From positions 310,001-374,000 of the forward strand of contig NZ_CP101153.1 in NCBI RefSeq assembly GCF_024298825.1: DNA of 64,000 nt, given 5' to 3'. Both the position numbers and the translations under genes were made by a program. Shown in pieces: positions 8,088 to 17,973 of this stretch; the first letter of the stretch is position 1; the number at the start of each line of letters is the position of its first letter. The notes under the pieces are model-generated. The model was not told where the DNA came from, ran no database searches, and worked only from the letters and a program-made list of their open reading frames with translations. The stretch is from Haloglomus salinum. Lineage in GTDB: Archaea > Halobacteriota > Halobacteria > Halobacteriales > Haloarculaceae.

Positions 8088-9788
8088 ATGACCGAGGACC
8101 CAGACCACCGTCGGACGATGCAGGCGTCCGGAACCGCACCATTCGTCGGCCACGCCGCGGACAGGCCACGGGCAGAGCGGGCCCGGTCACTCGAAACGCC
8201 GGACAGGCACGGACCCCTCCGGACCGGCCGGTTCGTGGTCGAGATCGGCGGCACCGAGGTAGCCGGCTTCCGGACCGTCGACCTCCCGGCACGCTCCACC
8301 GGGCTGGTGGAGTCCCGGGAGGGCACTGACGGTGACCAGCAGCGCCAGCTCTCGGGACGGACGGAGTACGAGGACCTGGAGATGGAGCGGGGGATGCGGA
8401 AGGGCGACAGCACGCTGGACGACTGGCGCACGGCCGTCGACCAGGGCAAGATGGAGGAGGCGGGGAAGGAGGTCGTCGTCTCCGTGCAGGACGAGACCGG
8501 GGCATCGGTACTCACGTGGCGGTTCACGAACGCCCGGCCGCTCGCCTACGACCCCCCGACGCTCGACGCGACCGCCAGCGGCGGCGGGGGGATCGCCGCG
8601 GAGTCGGTCACCGTCGATTTCGAGGGCGTCGAGCGCATCGCCGACAGCGGCCCGGTCCAGCAACAGCAGGGACGGGAGGATTCGGGCGTGTTCCGGTACG
8701 TCCGGACAGCGAACGGCGGCCGGATCGAGAACGGCGCGGTCGTCACCACGGCCAGCGATGTCGCCATCGACGGCGTGACGCTCGACTGGCTCGACGCGTC
8801 CGCGACGGCCGACGCCCAGCACGTCGGCCTGCTCGTGCCGGAGGGAGCCCGAAGCGGCGGTAGCGCGAGCGCCCTGTGGCTCCTCCGGGGGAGCGATTTC
8901 GACGAAGGGGCCGGCCGCACCGTCAGCTCGGGCGCCGCGGGGCGCCTGTACTGGGTGCCCGGCGGGGCGTTCTTCCACGACCGGGCCTGGCGGGCTGGCA
9001 GCGGGGAGTCCGAGTCGTCGGGGGCCGAGTCGTCACCCGAGTGGTCGGTGCCGGGGTGGCCGACGGGCGACCCGTCGTCGGTTCAGGTGCTCGTGGATAC
9101 CGGCGGGCAGTCCCTGGAGGACGCGTTCGGGATGGCCGCGGGGGGCGCCGCGGCCCAGAGTGCGGGCGTGCAGTCGGCCGCGGCGGGCGACACCGTCGAC
9201 CCGGCATCGACCGTGTTCGCGGTTGTCGGTCCGGCGACGGCCCCGTTCGAGTCGCCGTCGCTGCAGGTGAGCGGCTCCGGCCCGGGGCAGGTCGCCGACC
9301 TGCTCGATGCGGGCCGCCCCGCGCCGCTGGCCGGCGCGACGTTCGGGCTGGCGACCTTCTCGACACCGGACGCCTCCATCGCCGGGCAGTCGGTCAACCC
9401 CCTGGTCGGGATGGAGACGACGGCGTTGCTGGAACACGAGACCGCCAGGCAGGTGCTCGGGCAGGCCGGCATCACCGACATCGAGACGGTCGAGTGGCTC
9501 GACGGCCCGCGGTCGACGGGCGCCGACGCCAGCACCTCGGTCCAGATGCTCGGAACGGGAACGACGGTCGAGAGCTACGAGGGCGTCGTGAGCGGGCAGA
9601 ACGGCCCCTGGGCCGTCGCCGTTCACGTCGCCCGCATCACCGACGACTCGCACGTCATCGCGGCCGGCGCGCATCGCCAGCCGCTCGGGACGGAATCGGG
9701 GCTTTCGGGAGCGGGAAGCTGGCAGCGGGTCGTCACCCGGGGGCGACGCTTCACGGCAGAGACAGCCAGCCGACTGGAGTATCTCTAG
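8088..9788 (+). CDS. Tail-tube (gp19-like) domain fused to a long C-terminal region ending in a DUF6517-like part
   Basis: 566 residues from ATG 8088; the frame is open further upstream, but that part overlaps the preceding gene. Residues ~40-183 form a gp19-like tube domain very close to the 148-residue neighbour (shared DRHGPLRTGRFVVE, then TEYEDL, DWRTAVDQGKMEE). A Gln-rich linker follows. Residues ~195-415 are Gly/Ser/Ala-rich and not recognised. From residue ~424 the sequence (FSTPDASIAGQSVNPLVGM, later VQMLGTGTTVESY, AVHVARI, VIAAGAHRQPL) resembles the C-terminal two thirds of DUF6517 lipoproteins. There is no signal peptide or membrane helix, so export would need another route. It reads as a partner of the lipoprotein at 7264, whose sequence stops where this part would begin. 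Confidence 0.8.
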   Translation: MTEDPDHRRTMQASGTAPFVGHAADRPRAERARSLETPDRHGPLRTGRFVVEIGGTEVAGFRTVDLPARSTGLVESREGTDGDQQRQLSGRTEYEDLEMERGMRKGDSTLDDWRTAVDQGKMEEAGKEVVVSVQDETGASVLTWRFTNARPLAYDPPTLDATASGGGGIAAESVTVDFEGVERIADSGPVQQQQGREDSGVFRYVRTANGGRIENGAVVTTASDVAIDGVTLDWLDASATADAQHVGLLVPEGARSGGSASALWLLRGSDFDEGAGRTVSSGAAGRLYWVPGGAFFHDRAWRAGSGESESSGAESSPEWSVPGWPTGDPSSVQVLVDTGGQSLEDAFGMAAGGAAAQSAGVQSAAAGDTVDPASTVFAVVGPATAPFESPSLQVSGSGPGQVADLLDAGRPAPLAGATFGLATFSTPDASIAGQSVNPLVGMETTALLEHETARQVLGQAGITDIETVEWLDGPRSTGADASTSVQMLGTGTTVESYEGVVSGQNGPWAVAVHVARITDDSHVIAAGAHRQPLGTESGLSGAGSWQRVVTRGRRFTAETASRLEYL

Positions 9789-9815
9789 GGCGGTGGGTCG
9801 TCGCCCGACGCCGGA

Positions 9816-10040
9816 TCACTCGTACATCCGGCCGTCGAAGTCCGGGAAGTCGAGGTCGCCGTTGCCCATGCGCTCCCGGATGCGGCTCTGGTACAGCGCC
9901 ATCGCGACCTGCGGGACGGCCTGTGGCGGCACGGGGACCTGCTGGTCGAAGGCGTCCTCGGCCCACTCGTTGTAGTCGGCGACGATATCCATCCCGTCCT
10001 TGAAGCTACGGAACATCAGCTCCTTGTGGGTGTCCTGCAT
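9816..10040 (-). CDS. Small conserved-looking hypothetical protein
   Basis: 74 residues, MQDTHKELMFRSFKDGMDI and onward, from ATG at 10040. The upstream in-frame extension to 10205 is Arg/Pro-rich and looks non-coding. The product is soluble and acidic at the C-terminus (DLDFPDFDGRMYE), with a helical middle. No domain was recognised. It is convergent with the tail-tube gene and lies downstream of uppP on the same strand, 86 bases away. Confidence 0.7.
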   Translation of the reverse strand: MQDTHKELMFRSFKDGMDIVADYNEWAEDAFDQQVPVPPQAVPQVAMALYQSRIRERMGNGDLDFPDFDGRMYE

Positions 10041-10126
10041 TGCCCGCGTTTCAGGACGGAGGCTGGAATACCTAGCGACTTCGCTCGGCACGGGAGAAGT
10101 GAGGGAACGGGAAGCCGGTGGCGCCC

Positions 10127-11041
10127 TCAGCCGAGGAGCGGCCCCGTCAGCAGACCGCTGGTGAACAGGCCACCGACGACGGCGAGGATGCCCAGCAGGA
10201 CACACACCACCCAGAACGCGACACGGCGGACGATACCCATGAGCCCGCCGATGGTGGCGTAGCCGACGACGGCGCTCGTCCCGAGTGCGAGCGCGGCAGG
10301 GGCCGGACCGATGGTCGGGAGCCCCGTATCCAGCAGCACGAGAACGGCCGCACCCAGCGCGGCCGGAATGGAGAGCAGGAAGGAGAGCCGGAAGGCGATC
10401 TCCTCCTCGAAGCCACGCAGGAGGAGCGCCGAGACGGTGGTGCCCGACCGTGAGACGCCGGGCAGGATGGCGAGGCCCTGGAGGACGCCGACGAGCAGAG
10501 CATCCGGAACGTTCGCGATGGCGCGCTCGCCGAACGCGGTGTCGAGACCGCCCGGCGCGATGTTGCCGCCCGTGGCCGTGCCACCGTCGGCCTGTGTCGT
10601 GTCGTCGCTACGCGTCGCGGTCCACTGGACCACGCCGGTGCCGACGAGCAGGACGCCGATGAGGGCGACGAACGCGCCGCCGGCCACGGCGTTCACGACG
10701 GCGTCCAGTGCGAGGTAGGCGACGATGCCGACGAGTGCCGAGGAGATGGTGGCGACGACCAGGAAGGTCAGGTCGGCGTGGTCGCGGTCGGCGAAGGCCA
10801 TTCCGGGCCCCCAGCCGGGGAGCGTCCGGAGGACCGTTCCGACCTCCTCGCGGTAGTAGACCGCGGCTGCGAGCGCCGTCCCCGCGTGCAGGAAGAGCGC
10901 GTACTGGACGGAGGCACCCTCCGGGAGCCCCTCGATGACGGTCAGATAGAGCGCGACGTTCCCCTCGCTGGATATCGGGAGCCACTCGAAGACCCCCTGG
11001 ATGACGCCGATGACGACGGCCAGACGAAGTGCTTCTCGCAT
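10127..11041 (-). CDS. uppP: Undecaprenyl-diphosphatase-family protein (UppP/BacA), archaeal variant
   Basis: 304 residues, multi-span membrane protein that removes a phosphate from polyprenyl diphosphate so that the lipid carrier of surface glycans can be reused. The first conserved block reads QGVFEWLPISSEGNV near residues 15-29 (bacterial form: EGxTEFLPISSTGH). The second is PGVSRSGTT. The Glu, Ser and Arg positions are kept, but the His of the first block is Asn, which from memory is usual in haloarchaeal members. The start at 11041 immediately precedes the first hydrophobic helix. The gene is divergent from pus10 at 11168, and the 126-base gap probably holds both promoters. A large antisense-type open frame extends this frame upstream and is not coding. 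Confidence 0.9.
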   Translation of the reverse strand: MREALRLAVVIGVIQGVFEWLPISSEGNVALYLTVIEGLPEGASVQYALFLHAGTALAAAVYYREEVGTVLRTLPGWGPGMAFADRDHADLTFLVVATISSALVGIVAYLALDAVVNAVAGGAFVALIGVLLVGTGVVQWTATRSDDTTQADGGTATGGNIAPGGLDTAFGERAIANVPDALLVGVLQGLAILPGVSRSGTTVSALLLRGFEEEIAFRLSFLLSIPAALGAAVLVLLDTGLPTIGPAPAALALGTSAVVGYATIGGLMGIVRRVAFWVVCVLLGILAVVGGLFTSGLLTGPLLG

Positions 11042-11167
11042 TATTCCCGAGTGGCCAGTGGCCCGGTGTATGCGTTGCGGTCCGGGATGGGGGTCCCGAG
11101 CCGGATGCTCCCGAATCCAGCACCGCCAGTCGGAAGGCACAAGCGCCGGCCACGACCACTCCCACCC

Positions 11168-12682
11168 ATGACTGACGCGGACGCCGGCGACGGGGACGGG
11201 AGCGAGGGCGCGGACCCGGAGCCGGACGTGGACGTGCTGGCGGTCGCCCGCCGCGCGGCGGCCTCGGGGCCGGTGTGTGACGCCTGTCTCGGGCGGCTGG
11301 TGGCCGACCGGAGCTTCGGGCTGCGCAACGAGGAGCGTGGGCGGGCGCTCCGGACGACCATCGCCCTGCAAGACGACGAGCCGTACGAGTCGCCCGACGT
11401 GGCCGACTGCTGGGTCTGCGAGGGGCTCTGCGGCGAGTTCGACGCGCTGGCCGAGCGTGTCGTGGCGGAACTGGAGGGTGTCGAGTTCGACACCTACCAG
11501 CTCGGCAGCCGGGTGCCGCCGCTGCTGGAGGAGAACGAGCAGCTGCTCCGCGAGGAAGTGGGGCTCGACCCCGTCGACGCCGCACACGGCGAGGACCTGC
11601 GCAAGGAGCTGAATCGGGAGGTCGGCCGGCGGGTCGGTGCGAGAACCGAGACGGAGGTCGACTTCCAGCGCCCGGAGGTGCAGGTGACGCTGGACGTGGC
11701 CGTCGGCGACGAGACCACGGTCGAGGTCGACATCAACTCGCTCGCCATCTACGGGCGCTACCGCAAACTGAAGCGGATGGTCCCGCAGACGGAGTGGCCC
11801 TGCTCGGCCTGTGGCGGCTCGGGCCGGCAGCACGGCGTCGGCCCCTGCCCCGAGTGCGACGGGACGGGCTACCGCTACCGCACCAGCGTCGAGCAGGAGG
11901 TCGCCCCCGTCCTCGTGGAGGCCCACCGGGGCCGCGAGGGCGTCTTCCACGGCGCCGGCCGCGAGGACGTGGACGCGCTGATGGTCGGCACGGGCCGGCC
12001 GTTCGTGCTGGAGGTCGAGAACCCGCACCGACGCCGGACGGACCTCGCCGAACTGGAACGCGAGATAAACGAGGCGTCCGAGGACATCGAGGTCGTCGGC
12101 CTGCGCTACGCGACCCACGAGATGGTCGAGCGGGTGAAGGAACTGGAGGCGACGAAGACCTACCGGATGGTCGTCGCGTTCGACGAGTCCGTCGCCGAGG
12201 CCGACCTGCAGGCCGCGCTCGACGAGCTGCGGGGCGCGACCGTCGAGCAGCGGACCCCCAACCGCGTCGACCACCGACGGGCCGACCTCGTGCGGACCCG
12301 CACGGTCCACGATATCTCCGGGTCGATGACCGACGACGAACACGCAACCCTCGTCGTCCACGGCGACGGCGGCCTCTACGTGAAGGAACTCGTCAGCAGC
12401 GACGAGGGGCGCACGGAGCCGTCGGTGGCCGGACTGCTCGGCGTCGACGCGGAGGTCACCGCGCTGGACGTGATGGCCGTCACGGGTGTCGAGGAGCCGT
12501 TCGAGGACCCGGACTTCTTCCTCGACGAGGACGCCGTGAACGGAGCCGGCGGGCGTGACCCGGAGGCCTGGACCGAGGGCATCTCCGAGGGCCGTGCCTC
12601 GTCGGTCGTGACCGAGCGCGCCAGCACCGAAGACGCCATCGCGCCGGTCGAGCCCGGTGCTGAGGAGGACCCGTCCGAGTGA
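11168..12682 (+). CDS. pus10: tRNA pseudouridine(54/55) synthase Pus10
   Basis: 504 residues. Converts uridine 54 and/or 55 of archaeal tRNA to pseudouridine. The N-terminal THUMP-containing half carries CDACLGRL and CWVCEGLC, plus a zinc cluster CSACGGSG...CPECDGTG around residues 215-240. The catalytic region includes the GREDVDALMVGTGRPF block, whose Asp in the RED context is the expected catalytic residue. It is longer than the usual ~430 residues because of an acidic C-terminal tail after GVEEPFEDPDFF (about 60 residues, Ser/Glu/Ala-rich), which is probably disordered. The ATG at 11168 gives an acidic N-terminal leader typical of haloarchaea. Confidence 0.93.
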   Translation: MTDADAGDGDGSEGADPEPDVDVLAVARRAAASGPVCDACLGRLVADRSFGLRNEERGRALRTTIALQDDEPYESPDVADCWVCEGLCGEFDALAERVVAELEGVEFDTYQLGSRVPPLLEENEQLLREEVGLDPVDAAHGEDLRKELNREVGRRVGARTETEVDFQRPEVQVTLDVAVGDETTVEVDINSLAIYGRYRKLKRMVPQTEWPCSACGGSGRQHGVGPCPECDGTGYRYRTSVEQEVAPVLVEAHRGREGVFHGAGREDVDALMVGTGRPFVLEVENPHRRRTDLAELEREINEASEDIEVVGLRYATHEMVERVKELEATKTYRMVVAFDESVAEADLQAALDELRGATVEQRTPNRVDHRRADLVRTRTVHDISGSMTDDEHATLVVHGDGGLYVKELVSSDEGRTEPSVAGLLGVDAEVTALDVMAVTGVEEPFEDPDFFLDEDAVNGAGGRDPEAWTEGISEGRASSVVTERASTEDAIAPVEPGAEEDPSE

Positions 12683-12745
12683 TGGGTCCCCCTCACATAG
12701 GAGGTACGCGAAAGGTTGATTAGCCGACCCGTCCCGGTCCGGAGC

Positions 12746-13396
12746 ATGCGCTTCGGGGTGGACGAGGCCGGCAAGGGGCCAGTACTGGGCTCGATGTTCG
12801 CCGCCGCCGTCCGGGCGCCGGCGGTCGCGATTCCGGCCGGGGTCGACGACTCGAAACGGCTCCGCCCGGAGCAGCGCGAGGAGCTCGCGGCCACGCTCCG
12901 GGACGACGACCGCGTCGGTGTGGGGGTCGCGGAGGTCCCGGTCGGACGCATCGACGGGGACGAGGACATGAACACGCTGACCGTCGCCGCGCAGGCCGAG
13001 GCGCTCGCGCAGGTCGCGCGCGACGGCGACGGGGGCATCTGCGACGGCGGTGACACGGACGCCGACCGCTTCGCGCGTCGGGTCCGCGACCGCCTCACCG
13101 CCGACGTGGAGGTCCGGGCCGAACACGGGGCCGACGAGACGTACGCGCTCGTGGCCGCGGCATCCGTCATCGCGAAGGTCGAACGCGACGCCCACGTCGC
13201 GGCGCTCGCGGACCGCTACACGTCCATGGGCTTCGGGGACCTCGGCTCGGGCTACCCCTCGGACCCCAAGACCCGCGAGTTCCTGCAGGCGTTCCTGGAA
13301 CGGGAGGGTCGTCTCCCGGACTGCGCCCGTCGTTCGTGGGGGACCTGTGATGACCTGCTGGCGGCTCGCGAACAGGCGGCGCTCGAGGATTTCTGA
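12746..13396 (+). CDS. rnhB: Ribonuclease HII
   Basis: 216 residues. Endonuclease that cleaves the RNA strand of RNA-DNA hybrids and removes misincorporated ribonucleotides. The N-terminus FGVDEAGKGPVLG carries the first catalytic Asp-Glu pair, followed by DDSKRL, then VAAASVIAKVERD and GSGYPSDPKT, all RNase HII signatures. The start at 12746 directly precedes the motif as in archaeal homologues; an upstream in-frame ATG at 12716 would add ten residues of no apparent value. Pus10 lies 63 bases upstream on the same strand. An oligo-T run follows about 20 bases after the stop. Confidence 0.95.
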   Translation: MRFGVDEAGKGPVLGSMFAAAVRAPAVAIPAGVDDSKRLRPEQREELAATLRDDDRVGVGVAEVPVGRIDGDEDMNTLTVAAQAEALAQVARDGDGGICDGGDTDADRFARRVRDRLTADVEVRAEHGADETYALVAAASVIAKVERDAHVAALADRYTSMGFGDLGSGYPSDPKTREFLQAFLEREGRLPDCARRSWGTCDDLLAAREQAALEDF

Positions 13397-13416
13397 TGAA
13401 CGTCCCGGAACTGACC

Positions 13417-13421
13417 TTTTT
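13417..13421 (+). terminator. Oligo-T run after rnhB, possible archaeal terminator
   Basis: TTTTT 20 bases after the rnhB stop in GC-rich DNA. Archaeal termination typically occurs at such T-runs without a required hairpin. Weak on its own. Confidence 0.4.
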
Positions 13422-13521
13422 CCACCGTATATTCCATTAATCTGCTTCCCTGGAAGATTATGTGTTGGTGCTGGTGATTAGGAGCTACATAACAATCCGC
13501 TGTCCGGGCCACTATCAGCCT

Positions 13522-13641
13522 ATGCCGGAATGTAACTGCTCGCCGGGGAATCGCGAGGTCGTCCCGACGGTCCCGTGGCAGTCCGACTTCTGTGGTAACT
13601 GCGGCAACGATATCGCCGAGAGTGAGACGCACGAGGCCTGA
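13522..13641 (+). CDS. Tiny Cys-rich zinc-finger-like protein
   Basis: 39 residues, beginning MPECNCSPGN and containing CGNCGNDI. Four Cys in a CxC...CxxC arrangement suggest a single zinc-binding site. Haloarchaea carry many such zinc micro-proteins of unknown or regulatory role. The start follows an A/T-rich stretch, and the ORF has haloarchaeal codon use ending in an acidic tail (ESETHEA). There is no obvious operon partner: rnhB lies 125 bases upstream and the next gene is convergent. Confidence 0.55.
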   Translation: MPECNCSPGNREVVPTVPWQSDFCGNCGNDIAESETHEA

Positions 13642-13706
13642 TGGGGTCGGATACGTCGTCAGCCCGACCAGTAACCTTCGTCAGTCCCGACCGGCGGTCT
13701 CGTCGG

Positions 13707-14003
13707 TTACGCCCGGTCGTTGAGCCACTGGAACTGCAGCACGACGATGCCCAGGACGAGCGCGGGGGCGGCCATCATCGCCTCCCGGACCTGTGACAGC
13801 GTGGCCATCGCTTCGTCCCACGCGGACCGGTTCCGGCGTGGTCGTTCGTCGATGGTCGTCCCACATTCGGGACAGCTGGTCCGCACTTCGTCGCCCCGCG
13901 TGGTGACCTCCCAGTCCCCCCACACCGAGCTCTCGTGACCGCACTCCGGACACAGCCACGTCGCCTTGGGCCGGGACGGACTCGGGCGCTCAGGGTGAGA
14001 CAT
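13707..14003 (-). CDS. Zinc-ribbon protein with one C-terminal membrane helix
   Basis: 98 residues from ATG 14003, which has a strong Shine-Dalgarno (GGGAGGT) immediately upstream; that decides this start over the longer frame beginning at 14153. CPECGHE near residue 18 and CPECGTT near residue 43 form a zinc ribbon. The C-terminus is hydrophobic (MMAAPALVLGIVVLQFQWL), so the ribbon is presented from the membrane. The function is not known. Divergent from the glmU-like gene. Confidence 0.75.
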   Translation of the reverse strand: MSHPERPSPSRPKATWLCPECGHESSVWGDWEVTTRGDEVRTSCPECGTTIDERPRRNRSAWDEAMATLSQVREAMMAAPALVLGIVVLQFQWLNDRA

Positions 14004-14158
14004 ACCTCCCGGTAGGCCATGGCTGGTCCAGAGCCTGCTGCCAGTACTTGCTGGCGGGTTCAAGCCAGACCGGAACTGTGGCGTTGTCGTGGCGTCACGT
14101 CTCATCTCGCCCTCGACGGAGGCCGACCGCCCCCGGGTATCTGCCCCGAACACTTACA

Positions 14159-14179
14159 GTTACTCAGATTCTGGGTAAC
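14159..14179 (+). promoter_or_regulatory. Inverted repeat GTTACTC-N7-GGGTAAC, TrmB-type operator candidate
   Basis: GTTACTC (14159-14165) and GGGTAAC (14173-14179) form a near-perfect inverted repeat that ends 3 bases before ATG 14183. Written as TACT-N8-GGGTA, it differs by one base from the TACT-N7/8-GAGTA motif described for the haloarchaeal sugar regulator TrmB. The same arrangement is found before the gene at 21786. The position over the expected transcription start suggests repression. Confidence 0.55.
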
Positions 14180-14182
14180 TTC

Positions 14183-15375
14183 ATGAGCCTCGATACGGCC
14201 GTCGTTCTCGCGGGGGGTGAGGGCCGCCGCCTCCGGCCGCTCACGAAGAACCGGCCCAAACCCATGTTGCCGGCGGGCAACCGGCCCATCCTCGAACACG
14301 TCCTCGATACGCTCGTCGACGCCGGCATCGGACGCATCGTCCTCGTCGTCGGCTACAAGCGCGACCGCGTACAAGAGCACTTCGGGCCCTCGTACCGTGA
14401 CGTACCCATCGAGTACGCCGTCCAGGAGAAGGAACTGGGGAGCGGCCACGCCCTGCTACAGGCCCGTGAGTACGTCGACGAGTCGATGCTCGTGCTCAAC
14501 GGCGACCGGGTCATCGATTCGGGAATCGTGACCGACGTGGCCGACATGTTCGCCGACCGGGCGGAGCCGACGCTGGCGGTGATGGAGCACCCCGAGGCTC
14601 ATGCCTTCGGAGCGGTCCGACTCGACGGCGACCGCGTCGAGGAACTCGTCGAGAAGCCGCTGGCCGGAGAGTACCGCCTCATCAACGCCGGCGTGTACGC
14701 GTTCACGCCCGACATCTTCGACGGGCTCGCGGAGACGCCCAAGCGCGAGGGCGAACTCGACCTGACGGCGGCCATCACGCGACGGATCGACGCGGGGCGT
14801 CCGGTCTGGGGCGTCCGCACGGACGGGCTCTGGGCCGATGCCACGTTCCCGTGGGACCTCCTCTCCATCACGCGGAGCGTCCTCCACACCGACCGCGTCA
14901 CCGAGCCCGAGTCCGACGAGACGCTCCACGTCGCACCGTCGGCCATCGTGCACCCGGACGCGACGCTGCGGGCACCGCTCGTGGTCGGCCCGGACTGCGA
15001 GGTCGGCCCGAACGCGGTCGTCGGGCCGGATAGCGCCCTTGGCCGGAACGTCACCGTCGGAGCGAACGCGACGGTCGAGCGCTCGGTCCTCGACGCCGAC
15101 ACCCGCGTCGGCCCGGGGTCGACCCTCGTCGAGTGTGTCACCGGCGAGGACGTGAACCTCGGGGCGAACACCACGGTGCCGGGCGGGCCGGCGGACGTGG
15201 CGCTCGACGACCGCGTCTACCGTGACCAGCAACTCGGCGCCGTCTTCGCCGACCGCGTCGATGCCCGCGGCGGCGTCACGGCGGAACCGGGCTCGCTGGT
15301 CGGGCCGAACGCCACGCTCGGCACCGGCGTCCATGTCCGGGGCCGCATCGACGAGGACAGCGAGGTGGTCCGCTG

Positions 15376-15376
<1 letters not shown>
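14183..15376 (+). CDS. glmU: Sugar-1-phosphate nucleotidyltransferase with left-handed beta-helix (GlmU-like)
   Basis: 397 residues. The N-terminal nucleotidyltransferase domain begins LAGGEGRRLRPLTKNRPKPML, the pyrophosphorylase signature with its catalytic Lys, and continues to about residue 240. The rest is a hexapeptide-repeat beta-helix (IVHPDATLRAPLVVGPDCEV and similar) like the acetyltransferase half of archaeal bifunctional GlmU. Together with the glmS that overlaps its stop by one base (TGATG), the likely product is UDP-GlcNAc, the precursor of surface glycans. A dTTP-using activity cannot be excluded by reading. A TrmB-type inverted repeat lies directly before the start codon. Confidence 0.88.
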
Positions 15377-17253
<1,877 letters not shown>

Positions 17254-17419
17254 GAGGACTGTCGTCTATCCCACAATAGTCTGAACTACAGTACCACACC
17301 CTTCAGGTGATGAGCGGCCACCGCGAAATTCACTCTTGATCTGCCCGGTCATTTAGACGGTAGCGGCGCTGGCCCCGACGAGTGTCCGTACGGCTCTTCG
17401 ATTATCTGCCCCAGAGATA

Positions 17420-17428
17420 GATTTATTG
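17420..17428 (+). promoter_or_regulatory. TATA box for the 17451 regulator gene
   Basis: GATTTATTG sits about 25-30 bases before ATG 17451, in keeping with a leaderless haloarchaeal transcript. The preceding 17254-17418 stretch shows no gene. Confidence 0.5.
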
Positions 17429-17450
17429 ACTTCAACTGCAAGGATACGAT

Positions 17451-17972
17451 ATGGACGAGGAGGCTCCCGGCGTCGAGGCGTGGAAGGAGCAGACGAGTGC
17501 CTTCGACAGAGTGCGGTCGGTCGCCGGATCGGTCTCGGGGCCGCAACCGGTGTCGTATATCGCCACCGAGGCCCACGTCGCGGAGAACACCGCCCGCGAC
17601 CACCTCGAGCGTCTCGTCGACATGAACGTCCTCATGAAACGCGACATCGAGGGGACGGCGATGTACGAGCCCGATCCCCTCCACACGCGGGTTCAGACCC
17701 TCCGTGACCTCCTCGACGAGTACGATCACGACGAGCTCCTCCAGTTGAAGGCCGAGTTGCAGGATCAGGTGGAGACCTGGCGCCGTGACTACGGTGTCGA
17801 GTCCCCGGAAGCCCTCCGACGCCGGGCTGCCGAGAGCGACGGTGCTGCAGAGACACGGGAGATCCGAGAAACTGCGAACGACTGGGCACTCCTGCTGTAC
17901 CGGCTCGATATCGTCGAGCAGGCGATAGAGAACTACACGGCGTACAGTCGAGACTCGCCCGCACCGGCCTAG
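17451..17972 (+). CDS. Winged-helix transcriptional regulator (DUF7342-like)
   Basis: 173 residues. The N-terminus WKEQTSAFDRVRSVAGSVSG leads into a winged-helix DNA-binding region (SYIATEAHVAENTARDHLERLVDMNVL). A helical second half follows (LRDLLDEYDHDELLQLKAEL, DDYGVESPEALRRRA-type motifs). From memory this matches a haloarchaeal regulator family, DUF7342, that commonly sits before a small partner gene. Here the partner begins one base after the stop, so both are one transcriptional unit. It may act as autoregulator or antitoxin of that unit. Confidence 0.75.
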   Translation: MDEEAPGVEAWKEQTSAFDRVRSVAGSVSGPQPVSYIATEAHVAENTARDHLERLVDMNVLMKRDIEGTAMYEPDPLHTRVQTLRDLLDEYDHDELLQLKAELQDQVETWRRDYGVESPEALRRRAAESDGAAETREIRETANDWALLLYRLDIVEQAIENYTAYSRDSPAPA

Positions 17973-17973
17973 G

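Noticed and set aside
7264-9788. A complete contractile injection system or prophage
   Set aside because: Only tube-type proteins were found; there is no sheath, baseplate, spike, ATPase, capsid, terminase or integrase in the window.
10127-13195. A 1022-residue minus-strand open frame
   Set aside because: Only its last 304 codons encode UppP. The upstream part is the antisense shadow of pus10 and rnhB, caused by high GC, and lacks folded-protein features.
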